From Chloroflexota bacterium (GTDB taxonomy: Bacteria; Chloroflexota; Ktedonobacteria; Ktedonobacterales; Ktedonobacteraceae), in contig VBHV01000099.1 in NCBI GenBank assembly GCA_005881995.1, positions 13,766-24,511 of the forward strand: a DNA stretch of 10,746 nt, written 5' to 3'. Positions 1 to 6,566 of the stretch are shown here, piece after piece (within the stretch, counting starts at the first letter, position 1; each line of letters opens with the position of its first letter). The position numbers and the translations under genes were made by a program. Under the pieces are notes generated by a model. It made no database searches. It had not been told where the DNA came from and was given only the letters and a program-made list of their open reading frames with translations.

Positions 1-309
1 CATGTGAGGCAGCACATGGATAAAAGACAAATCCTCGCGGCAACGACGGTTTCCCACTTTGGATATGGTGCAGCGACGGGCGCACTTTATGGTCCTTTGA
101 GCAAGAAAATACCGCTTCCGGCTGTCGTGAAAGGGGCGCTCTACGGTCTGTTTGTTTGGGCTGCCAGTTATCTTGGTTTGTTACCAATGATTGGTATGTC
201 GGAATCAGGCCAAAGGGAGCCAGTGCGCCGTAATCTCATGATGATTGCCGCCCATGTTGTATGGGGAGCAACGATGGGATTGGTGGCAGAGGTTCTGATG
301 CAGCATTAA
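1..309 (+). CDS. Small membrane protein, DUF1440/DUF6789-like, 5' end outside window
   Basis: This frame is open at the left edge and ends with TAA at 307-309. The visible protein has a glycine/alanine-rich hydrophobic helix (SHFGYGAATGALYG), a second one around YGLFVWAASYLGLLP, and a third at AAHVVWGATMGLVAEVL. A short RRN motif precedes the last helix. This pattern (H-x-x-Y/F-G-A-A-x-G-A-L-Y-G, then a final AHxxWGAxxG) resembles the C-terminal part of small uncharacterised membrane proteins of the DUF1440/DUF6789 kind, which usually carry more sequence before the first motif. I therefore think the real start lies upstream. A local start at ATG 16, preceded by GAGG at 6-9, cannot be excluded. 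The function is unknown, and the family assignment is from memory of sequence style, not a search. Confidence 0.6.
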   Translation, partial: HVRQHMDKRQILAATTVSHFGYGAATGALYGPLSKKIPLPAVVKGALYGLFVWAASYLGLLPMIGMSESGQREPVRRNLMMIAAHVVWGATMGLVAEVLMQH

Positions 310-314
310 CTCGC

Positions 315-344
315 TTGTCATACATACGGCTAACGTGTTACACT
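315..344 (+). promoter_or_regulatory. Putative sigma-A promoter for the PRC/BON-AAA gene pair
   Basis: TTGTCA at 315-320 and TACACT at 339-344 are separated by 18 bases, a reasonable match to a housekeeping promoter. It sits in the 60-100 bp gap after the first gene. Transcription would start near 351, giving a leader of about 58 nt to ATG 409. The call rests on pattern matching only; the preceding gene could also read through, since I see no terminator hairpin in the gap. Confidence 0.35.
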
Positions 345-408
345 TTTATTAAGGACAGAGCAGGAGCTTGTGTCTTTCATTTTATTTTTTGCAGCACGAG
401 GTGGTCGT

Positions 409-1407
409 ATGAGTAAGACTACACTTATTTCCGAAATGCTCAAGTTTCAATTTGGGAACAAAATTGTTTGTACGGATGGCGAAGACGGTACCCTATCGCA
501 TGTCATATTTGATCCCGCGACACGCCGCATGCAGTATATTGGCGTGAAGTTGGGGCGTTTTTTTGGGAAGACCGTTCATCTTCCATTTGGTGCCGTCGTA
601 GATGCCACAGGCGAAGGTGTTACTGTAAGTGTGAAACGGGCTGAACTGGCTGCCAGCAATCCAGAGGTGAGCGGGGCGTATCTCGATCACAAAAGCTTAG
701 TTGAACGCGCGGGCACTTCTACCAGAGGTACATTACGCCTGGTCGCGGTACAACCTGGGAACGGCGAACTGGCCTATATCGTCGCTCATAATTTGCATCC
801 GGGTCGGGATATACTCTTACGGGCAGAATATGTGAGCGGCATCGCAAAAGATCAAATAACTGTATCGATCGCGGACGATGCCTTCAATGCGCTTCCTCCC
901 TATCATTCAGATGCTGAGTTGCAGCAGGAGGTTGAGTCAATTCTGTTCGATGTCACTCCCATGCATATTGACCTCAAAGGTATTACGCTTCATGTGCTGG
1001 ATGGAGTGTTGTATCTGGATGGAAACATTTCAAGCTCCCTGCGCGCTGATATCGCGCAAGATCAGGTTTATGGTGTTGAGGGTCTCCTGGAAATTAAGAA
1101 CAACCTGGTTGCCGATGATACATTGGCGGCTGATGTAGCAATGGCCCTCGGACAGAACCCACGCACGCGCGAACTGCCGATAGGTGTCTATCCTCGCCTG
1201 GGCGTGGTAAGGCTCAGTGGCGCTGTACGCAATGAGCAACAGAAAGCGGCTGCTGAAGAAATCACACTTACAATTCCTGGGGTACGATCGGTCATAAATG
1301 ACCTCGTGGTTGATCCGAGCGCCGATATGCTACATGTCATGTCCGCGCCGGAGGGCGGAGAGATGAAAGATATAATCCCCGGAAAATACGTCAGGCATAC
1401 GCAATAA
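409..1407 (+). CDS. PRC-barrel and double BON domain protein
   Basis: The protein has 332 residues from ATG 409. Residues about 5-82 look like a PRC-barrel (opening FQFGNKIVCTDGEDGTLSHV, then a V-H-L-P-F motif), a small beta-barrel used for protein or RNA contacts. A second, weaker barrel-like stretch spans about 105-160. Two BON-like repeats follow, at about 167-235 and 239-302; each ends in a G-V-x-x-(I/V)-x-N-x-L-V pattern (GVEGLLEIKNNLV and GVRSVINDLVV). BON domains are usually linked to membrane or phospholipid binding and mostly occur in exported proteins, yet no signal peptide or membrane helix is visible here, so a cytosolic location is likely. ATG 409 has GAGGTG at 398-403 with 5-nt spacing. 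A GTG at 370 would add 13 residues and also has a nearby GGAG. The stop lies 1 nt before the AAA ATPase start, so the two are probably co-translated. The exact role is unknown. Confidence 0.75.
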   Translation: MSKTTLISEMLKFQFGNKIVCTDGEDGTLSHVIFDPATRRMQYIGVKLGRFFGKTVHLPFGAVVDATGEGVTVSVKRAELAASNPEVSGAYLDHKSLVERAGTSTRGTLRLVAVQPGNGELAYIVAHNLHPGRDILLRAEYVSGIAKDQITVSIADDAFNALPPYHSDAELQQEVESILFDVTPMHIDLKGITLHVLDGVLYLDGNISSSLRADIAQDQVYGVEGLLEIKNNLVADDTLAADVAMALGQNPRTRELPIGVYPRLGVVRLSGAVRNEQQKAAAEEITLTIPGVRSVINDLVVDPSADMLHVMSAPEGGEMKDIIPGKYVRHTQ

Positions 1408-1408
1408 T

Positions 1409-2977
1409 ATGGACACTACAGAACAGGTTAATCCTGTTGTGCCTGAAGCTGAACCAATGCCAGCGGGGGCTGGCATTGATGGGCAGGAGACTGCAGAGAC
1501 CTCTTCTCTGAAGGAGGCTTCACAGTCCAATGCTGTTGTAATGGAGGAGGTGGCGGCCCGCAAACCTGCGCCAAAATCGGTGAATGAGGGGGTACCGCGT
1601 TATATGCCCACACAACGCCGTGAGGTAGCGGCACTGGCATTAAAAGAACTCTGGCAAGAGTTGAAGCTTGATAATGATATGCCGCTCATCTTTGCCTCTC
1701 CACTGCAACGTAGAGTGCAGTTAGAACACCATCCTCTCCTGCTTCAGCGGCTCGTGACCGCTGGCAAAAAGTCCAAGAAAGCCGCGTTCGGGCAATTGAA
1801 GGATTGGGAGGTATTGCAAGCTCCTTCCTACACACAGGGTATCGCTGCGACCGGGGAAGTGAATACACTGCTCAAAGCCGATATGATGCACCCGGCAGAG
1901 GTTGGCGAGCGGGGCTCTATTCCGTCCGCGCCCTATAGCTGGATCTGTTATACCTTCAGTAGCGGTTGGAAAGCCCTTTCCGTCTATTTCTACGACTCGG
2001 ATAACAACGATTCGCATACCCTGAACGCGGTTCCTCCTGGGCATCAGGATGAATGGCTGGCTTTTCTCAAACTGCTGGATGATCTGCATGATAGCATCTG
2101 GCGTCGTGAACGGCGCGGCTCCATTGAAATTATTGGTGGTAGCAACGAACTGGCGGACGTCATCAAAAATGGCTCCTACGATGACATTGTCCTGCCGCCT
2201 GCCACCTTAACCCATGTCATGGCGCAGCGTCACATCTTCGACAAAGAGATGCTGAAACGCTATGCCGCGCTGCGTATGCCGCGCTTGCGCAAAGTGTTGC
2301 TGATTGGCCCGCCCGGAACAGGCAAAACAACCGTGCTCAAAGCAGAGGGGGCCTATCATGCCGGGCAGGGCGGATTGGTGTTCTATGTGAGCGCTCCTCC
2401 CTATGCCCGTAATACCAGCGCGTGGCAGCAAGTTTCCCTTGCCCTGAGCCTGGCCGAAGAAAGTCAACTCCCCTCGCTCGTTCTGGTCGAAGATTTTGAG
2501 CTGTTCGTTTCTAATCCCACAGAACTGCAACTGATCTTAAACACACTCGACGGCGTGGCGACACCCGATAATCCGGCGGGAACCCTGCTGCTGGCCACGA
2601 CAAACGATCCTGAAAAAATCGATTCGCGTATTCGCGACCGCACCGGGCGTATCGATGTCATGATCGAAATCGGCCTGGTGGAGGATGTCGAGCTAGCGGT
2701 GCGCTTGCTGGCTCATTTCCTGGGTGACGCTTACCGCGAGAAAGAACACGCTCCCATCGCGCCAAAATTCTTGAAGTATCCCGGCAGTCATTTTCGCGAA
2801 ATTTGTATTGGCGGCACCATGCATGCATTGGAACATGGACGTGCCGAGGTACTAGGCTCCGATTTACTCTGGGCGCACGAAGTGATTCTCACCGGTAAAG
2901 CCATTGCTGAAGAATCAGAACGCTTCATCCCAACAACCACGCGCAAACGCGGCAGTTATTTTGGGCGCAATCAATAA
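1409..2977 (+). CDS. AAA family ATPase, Bcs1-like core with novel N-terminal region
   Basis: The 522-residue protein begins with about 65 residues rich in Ala, Pro and Glu that look disordered. An unrecognised domain follows (about 68-260), then a AAA module. Walker A is GPPGTGKT (300-307). Walker B is LVLVEDFE (residues about 357-364), with the E-D order seen in Bcs1-type AAA proteins rather than the usual D-E. Sensor 1 is ATTND (N399), and the arginine-finger region is SRIRDRTGRID (about 406-416). The phrase DDIVLPPATL ahead of the core matches the linker seen in other Bcs1-like ATPases. No transmembrane helix is seen. The probable activity is ATP-driven remodelling of a protein or complex; the substrate is unknown, and the adjacent PRC/BON protein is the obvious candidate partner. 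ATG 1409 has no clear Shine-Dalgarno site but follows the previous stop by 1 nt, suggesting coupling. An in-frame ATG at 1541 is a weaker alternative. The 3' end overlaps the convergent PLP-enzyme gene by 7 bp. Confidence 0.85.
   Translation: MDTTEQVNPVVPEAEPMPAGAGIDGQETAETSSLKEASQSNAVVMEEVAARKPAPKSVNEGVPRYMPTQRREVAALALKELWQELKLDNDMPLIFASPLQRRVQLEHHPLLLQRLVTAGKKSKKAAFGQLKDWEVLQAPSYTQGIAATGEVNTLLKADMMHPAEVGERGSIPSAPYSWICYTFSSGWKALSVYFYDSDNNDSHTLNAVPPGHQDEWLAFLKLLDDLHDSIWRRERRGSIEIIGGSNELADVIKNGSYDDIVLPPATLTHVMAQRHIFDKEMLKRYAALRMPRLRKVLLIGPPGTGKTTVLKAEGAYHAGQGGLVFYVSAPPYARNTSAWQQVSLALSLAEESQLPSLVLVEDFELFVSNPTELQLILNTLDGVATPDNPAGTLLLATTNDPEKIDSRIRDRTGRIDVMIEIGLVEDVELAVRLLAHFLGDAYREKEHAPIAPKFLKYPGSHFREICIGGTMHALEHGRAEVLGSDLLWAHEVILTGKAIAEESERFIPTTTRKRGSYFGRNQ
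1455..1478 (+). repeat. Perfect 10-bp inverted repeat (hairpin) in the 5' coding region of the AAA gene
   Basis: CAATGCCAGC (1455-1464) and GCTGGCATTG (1469-1478) are exact reverse complements separated by GGGG. In mRNA this would form a strong stem with a four-base loop, starting 46 nt downstream of the AAA start codon and encoding part of the low-complexity N-terminal tail. Whether it acts in translation control or mRNA stability, or is chance in a region with little protein constraint, cannot be told from the sequence. It lacks a U-tract and so is not a typical intrinsic terminator. Confidence 0.6.
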
Positions 2978-4197
2978 ATAAGCGCCTGCTCCAAATCTCG
3001 TATAATATCCCCGACATCTTCGATGCCGACCGAGAGACGGATGCAGCCATCGGTAATGCCAATCTGCTGGCGTTCGATGGGGGTCAAGTTGCGGTGCGAG
3101 GAAATTGGCGGGTAGCTTGCCTCGGAATAGATATCGCCGAGCGTGGTCGCCGGCAGGCAGAGTTGGAGCCTGTTCATAAAACGAGACGCCGCTTCACGCG
3201 ATTGCCCCTTAAGCTCGAAAGCCAGGAGGCCACCAAATTTTTCCTGGCGAAAGAGTCTTGATGCCAGGCTGTGGTGTGGATGGTCTGGCAGTCCAGGATA
3301 ATGCACCCGTTCAACCGCCGGATGTGATTGCAGGAAGCGTGCGACCTCCAGGGCATTGGAGCAGTGACGTTCCATGCGCAGCGCCAGTGTTTTCAAGCCT
3401 CGCATCACAAGGTAGCAATCAAATGGACTGAGCATAGCCCCCAGCATGGTGGCGTATGTGCGCGCCTGTTGGACATACGCATTTTTCGAGCAAATGACCA
3501 CTCCGCTCGTTGTATCACCATGACCACCCATGTACTTCGTCGCGCTGTGAACAACGAGATCAAAGCCGTGTTCGATGGGCCTGACCAGGTAGGGCGTCGT
3601 GAAGGTGCTATCGACAATCGTAACAGCATCAACCTCCTGAGCGGCAGCGCTGATCGCATCCAGGTCGATCAATTTCGCCAGTGGGTTGGAGAGCGTTTCC
3701 ACGTAGATCACATCGGGCTGCTCGTTTCGGATGATCTCCCCAACATTCGGACAGCACAGGTCGCGCAAGACCATCTCAATCCCGATAGGAACGAAGAGCG
3801 TGCGTAACATGCCAATGGTTGGGCCATACAGGTCCTGTGCTACCAGTATCTTTGTTCCAGGAGCCAGTCCTGCAGTCAACAGCGCGGCGTGGATAGCTGC
3901 CATGCCTGAGCCAAAAACGACAGCATCAACCCCATGTTCAGCCTCCGCGAGCACGTTTTCGAGCGTCTGCGCATTCGGATTGCCCTGCCGCGCGTAGACA
4001 TAGGCCTTCTCGCCAGAGGGGAGTTGGCCGCTGAACGCCTGGTCGAGCGTTTCTATGTCACTATGGAGATAGGTGGTGCTGGGATAAATGGGTTGTACTG
4101 TTGGGGTGCCGGAGTTCTGCGTAATCGCGTGTTTTTGGCTGCCGTGTACTAGCAACGTATCCAGGGTCCAGGCTTCTTCTTGATCTAATGGCTTCAA
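2971..4197 (-). CDS. Cys/Met metabolism PLP-dependent enzyme (cystathionine gamma-synthase/lyase-like)
   Basis: The 408-residue protein is of normal length for the trans-sulfuration family of fold-type I PLP enzymes. Visible landmarks are YARQGNP (68-74, Tyr and Arg reaching the cofactor phosphate of the neighbouring subunit), GSGMAA (96-101, phosphate loop), DLYGPT (Y124, stacking on the PLP ring), VDSTFTTP (D196, pyridine nitrogen), SATKYMGGHGD (K221, Schiff-base lysine) and IRLSVGIED (R387, substrate carboxylate). These enzymes make or break C-S bonds of cystathionine, homocysteine, methionine or cysteine. The exact reaction cannot be fixed: the specificity loop reads LGDIYSEASYPPISSHR, not the usual SLGGxESLxxHPxxMTH. 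The start is TTG 4197, supported by TGGAGG at 4204-4209 with 6-nt spacing and by a TTGA overlap with the upstream gene's stop. The open frame runs further upstream, but that stretch is the other gene read out of frame. It is the last gene of the leftward unit and overlaps the convergent AAA gene by 7 bp. Confidence 0.9.
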   Translation of the reverse strand: MKPLDQEEAWTLDTLLVHGSQKHAITQNSGTPTVQPIYPSTTYLHSDIETLDQAFSGQLPSGEKAYVYARQGNPNAQTLENVLAEAEHGVDAVVFGSGMAAIHAALLTAGLAPGTKILVAQDLYGPTIGMLRTLFVPIGIEMVLRDLCCPNVGEIIRNEQPDVIYVETLSNPLAKLIDLDAISAAAQEVDAVTIVDSTFTTPYLVRPIEHGFDLVVHSATKYMGGHGDTTSGVVICSKNAYVQQARTYATMLGAMLSPFDCYLVMRGLKTLALRMERHCSNALEVARFLQSHPAVERVHYPGLPDHPHHSLASRLFRQEKFGGLLAFELKGQSREAASRFMNRLQLCLPATTLGDIYSEASYPPISSHRNLTPIERQQIGITDGCIRLSVGIEDVGDIIRDLEQALIY

Positions 4198-4760
4198 AGT
4201 GTACCTCCAGAAGAGTAAAAAAGCGATCTTCCCAGGTCTCCCAACGCGAGCGAGGCGCAGGCATATATACAGGGGAGCCAGTAGGGAACGCCGAGGAGAT
4301 CGGGATGCAGATATGAAAATGCCCCGGCTGCCACCAGGATCATCTCGATCAGAGTGCCTGTAATGGCTGTCACGAGCGACAAAACGATAGTTTGCCAACC
4401 GCCCCTTGTCAGGAGCCAGAAGTTTATGTAGATGAGCAGCAGCAGCCCCGTTTTCGTAAATGTATCGAATACACTTGCGCTGATCAGATACGCGAGCGGT
4501 ATCCATGCCAGCGCGATGATGCTATTGAGAAGTGGCCGGTGGCGCCTGTGGTGTAGCAGGGGATCGACCAGGGGATGAGAATAGACGATGATGACAATCG
4601 CGGCTCCAAAAAGCAAGGGAACCCACCATGCCAGCCCGAAAAACGCGGGTGATGCATAGCGTTCCACCTTGCTATAGACATGCAACGCATCAAGCATCGT
4701 ACCGAGCGTTGCTCCCAATAAAAATAACCAGAGCAGCATTTTTCCCCGAACTATCTGCAT
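4194..4760 (-). CDS. INSIG-like six-helix membrane protein
   Basis: The 188-residue, strongly hydrophobic protein has about six membrane helices (roughly 8-27, 41-62, 79-98, 104-118, 122-146 and 158-176), the number found in INSIG. Motif matches to eukaryotic INSIG lie in the same order and at similar spacing: AWWVP followed by G-A-x-x-V-I and a P-x-x-D-x-x-L (residues 44-69; human Insig has AWWVP, then PCID-x-x-L); SAS-V-F-D near 94-99 against SAKxDF; and a C-terminal block with Y-x-x-P-D-(L/F)-L, then WLPCI (161-165) and GDLGR (174-178) against WLPCI and GNIGR. In animals INSIG binds oxysterols and holds SCAP and HMG-CoA reductase in the ER; a mycobacterial homologue is structurally known. 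What the bacterial proteins sense is unclear, though a lipid ligand is plausible. The start is uncertain: ATG 4760, or ATG 4739 with GGGG at 4744-4747. The gene follows the peroxiredoxin-like gene by 23 bp and overlaps the next by 4. Confidence 0.8.
   Translation of the reverse strand: MQIVRGKMLLWLFLLGATLGTMLDALHVYSKVERYASPAFFGLAWWVPLLFGAAIVIIVYSHPLVDPLLHHRRHRPLLNSIIALAWIPLAYLISASVFDTFTKTGLLLLIYINFWLLTRGGWQTIVLSLVTAITGTLIEMILVAAGAFSYLHPDLLGVPYWLPCIYACASLALGDLGRSLFYSSGGTL
4204..4209 (-). promoter_or_regulatory. Ribosome binding site fixing the TTG start of the PLP enzyme
   Basis: Read on the minus strand this is TGGAGG, 6 nt before TTG 4197. It lies inside the last codons of the INSIG-like gene, whose TGA stop shares the four bases TTGA with the start. 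This decides in favour of a 408-residue protein over the much longer open frame, whose extra N-terminus has no family counterpart. Confidence 0.7.
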
Positions 4761-4783
4761 GGTTGGGCTTCATTTCTCCTCTT

Positions 4784-5275
4784 TCAAGGCGTACACAGTT
4801 TATTGAGGTAGCGCAAACATTCCAGCAGTTCCTCAATAGCTGGCAGATTCGCTTCATTTTCAGCTATCCACTGCTGGTACAAAGCGTTATAGCGGTCCAC
4901 GATCAGGATACTGGGGTGACAGGTGCGAGCATCGTCATTCCATTGCGTATAACGCGAAATGACCTCTCCTTTAGGATCGGCAAGCAGAGCAAAAGGCAGG
5001 TGTAATACCTCCTGCGTTTGCAAGTTGGTGATGACCGTATCCGGCGAAATTGCCAGGATCGCGCACTCCTCCTCACGAAAAGTGGCGTATCGTTGTGCAA
5101 AGGCCCGTAATAGCCCCCGGCTCTCGCTTGTAAGCGAACTTCGTGTAAAGAGCAGCACCAGGTGCTCACGTTGTTTGTAGTCCCAGGGACTATGAGGCAT
5201 GCCATCCGCGCCGGGCAGGGTGAATGCTGGAATGATCAGCCCAACTTCAAGTAGTGGTTGGTTGCTGTTCGTCAT
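4784..5275 (-). CDS. Peroxiredoxin/redoxin-fold protein lacking the peroxidatic cysteine
   Basis: The 163-residue protein has the AhpC/TSA-like thioredoxin-fold layout: the opening VGLIIPAFTLPGADG (11-25), beta strand HLVLLFTR (38-45), then a helix, and later LPFALLADPKGEV (93-105) and SILIVDR (122-128). In true peroxiredoxins the strand leads into P-x-x-x-(T/S)-x-x-C. Here the same place reads R45-S-S-L-T49-S-E-S52, so Ser stands where the catalytic cysteine belongs and Arg replaces the motif proline. Other cysteines (C71, C119, C153, C161) are not in catalytic positions. A standard thiol peroxidase mechanism is therefore unlikely; a binding, sensing or chaperone role is possible but inferred. 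The start at ATG 5275 is chosen for GAGGAAC close upstream; ATG 5290 would add five residues but lacks a ribosome site. It is the first gene of the leftward unit with the INSIG-like and PLP-enzyme genes. There is no signal peptide. Confidence 0.8.
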   Translation of the reverse strand: MTNSNQPLLEVGLIIPAFTLPGADGMPHSPWDYKQREHLVLLFTRSSLTSESRGLLRAFAQRYATFREEECAILAISPDTVITNLQTQEVLHLPFALLADPKGEVISRYTQWNDDARTCHPSILIVDRYNALYQQWIAENEANLPAIEELLECLRYLNKLCTP

Positions 5276-5511
5276 AGGTTCCTCATACATGAGATAATAG
5301 AGTAATCCAGGTGTATTCCATTAATGAAATTGTACCTCATAAGAGCGAGATTTGTTGTAGTAAGCATGGCACCTGGTGAGAAGGAAAGTAAGCATGAACA
5401 CAAACGCCCGGCGTTAGTGCTTGCATTCCCCATGAGGAAGACGCATAATTACGATAGTGCGACCTACGTGGTGGCTGGCTATTATTAATAATCCTGGAGG
5501 ACCTGGATAGA
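5276..5511. other. Divergent intergenic region between the INSIG-like unit and tdh
   Basis: This 236-bp gap must drive transcription both ways. Rightward, a good sigma-A-type promoter lies at 5421-5449. Leftward I see only weak -10-like boxes (TACAAT at 5329-5334 and TATTAT nearer the gene) without convincing -35 partners, so the leftward promoter may be activator-dependent or of another class. No operator palindrome, riboswitch or terminator stood out. A 54-codon open frame (5324-5488, plus strand) crosses the gap but has no ribosome site. Confidence 0.5.
5421..5449 (+). promoter_or_regulatory. Putative sigma-A promoter for tdh-kbl
   Basis: TTGCAT at 5421-5426 and CATAAT at 5444-5449 are 17 bases apart, each close to the consensus. 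Initiation near 5456 gives a leader of about 56 nt before ATG 5512, with GGAGG at 5496-5500 as ribosome site. No regulator binding site is evident. Confidence 0.5.
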
Positions 5512-6552
5512 ATGAACGGAAAAATGAAGGCGGCCCTCAAAGCCGAGGCGGCGCCTGGAGCAACGGTTGCCCTGGTAGATATACCTCAGATTGGCCCGCG
5601 TGATGTGCTGGTGCAGGTGAAAGCCGCTTCCATCTGTGGCACAGACATGCATATCTATGATTGGGACGCATGGGCGCAGCATCGCATGCAGACCCCGCGT
5701 ATCTTCGGCCACGAATTTGCCGGTGAAGTCGTCGAAGTCGGCAGCGAGGTCACACAACTTGTTCCTGGTGATTTTGTAGCTGCAGAAACGCATATCACCT
5801 GTGGTCACTGTTACCAGTGCCGCACCGGTCAGGCCCATGTCTGTCGCAATGTGCAGATACTTGGAGTTGACCGCGACGGCGCGTTCGCCGAGTATATCGC
5901 CATTCCTGAAAGCGTCGCCTGGAAAACGGGCAAAGAAATCGACCACAGCGTCGCCTCGATTCAAGAGCCATTTGGCAACGCCGTCCACGCTACCTTCGCC
6001 GGCGATATCACCGATATGACAGTTGCTGTCTTTGGCTGCGGACCAATCGGCCTCTGGGCAGTGGGCCTATCTCAAATATCGGGGGCCAGCACCATCTTCG
6101 CCATTGAACCCAACCACAAGCGGCTCGATATAGCCGCCGAGATGGGAGCCAACTATATCATCAACCCGCGCGAAGTTGATCCGGTGCGGCAGATACTCGA
6201 TATCACTGATGGCCTCGGTGTCGATGTCGTGCTGGAAATGTCGGGTCATCCCGTCGCCATCCGCCAGGGCTTTAAGGCGCTGCGCAGCGGTGGGCGCATT
6301 TCGCTGCTGGGCATTCCAGCGAACATGGTTGAGCTTGACCTTGCCAACGATATCATTTTCAAGGGCGCAACCGTCCTGGGCATCTCAGGTAGGCGCATCT
6401 TCGACACCTGGTACCGCACGCGCCGTATTCTCGAATCCGGTCAACTCGACCTCAAGCGGGTGATTACGCATACGTTGCCTTTTGAACAAATTCATGACGC
6501 CATGGAGATCATGAAATCTGGTGACTGTGGGAAGATCGTCATGACATTTTAA
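5512..6552 (+). CDS. tdh: L-threonine 3-dehydrogenase
   Basis: This 346-residue zinc-dependent medium-chain dehydrogenase oxidises L-threonine with NAD+ to 2-amino-3-ketobutyrate. Catalytic-zinc residues are visible: C42 with T44 and H47 (SICGTDMHIYDWD), H67-E68 in GHEFAGEV, and E152 in the EPFGNAVH segment typical of Tdh. The structural zinc site is C97-x2-C100-x2-C103-x7-C111. The nucleotide fold has GCGPIG at 175-180, with E199 ending the second strand and R204 after it, which fits NAD rather than NADP. SICGTDxHIYxWD and GHEFxGEV separate it from general alcohol dehydrogenases. ATG 5512 lies 11 nt after GGAGG (5496-5500); ATG 5524 (MKAALKAEA) is an alternative that fits the usual N-terminus of the family slightly better. 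All key residues are present, so it should be active. It precedes kbl by 14 bp, the classic threonine-degradation pair. Confidence 0.96.
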   Translation: MNGKMKAALKAEAAPGATVALVDIPQIGPRDVLVQVKAASICGTDMHIYDWDAWAQHRMQTPRIFGHEFAGEVVEVGSEVTQLVPGDFVAAETHITCGHCYQCRTGQAHVCRNVQILGVDRDGAFAEYIAIPESVAWKTGKEIDHSVASIQEPFGNAVHATFAGDITDMTVAVFGCGPIGLWAVGLSQISGASTIFAIEPNHKRLDIAAEMGANYIINPREVDPVRQILDITDGLGVDVVLEMSGHPVAIRQGFKALRSGGRISLLGIPANMVELDLANDIIFKGATVLGISGRRIFDTWYRTRRILESGQLDLKRVITHTLPFEQIHDAMEIMKSGDCGKIVMTF

Positions 6553-6566
6553 TACAAAGGAGTATC

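Noticed and set aside
4198..4506. An N-terminal extension of the PLP enzyme to a start at 4506 (511 residues).
   Set aside because: The extra residues are the INSIG-like gene read out of frame. The TTG at 4197 has a strong ribosome site and gives the normal family length.
5324..5488. A 54-codon plus-strand open frame in the gap before tdh, ending 23 bp before its start.
   Set aside because: There is no ribosome site at ATG 5324, it contains the best tdh promoter match, and the peptide resembles nothing I know. Conservation in relatives would be needed to revive it.
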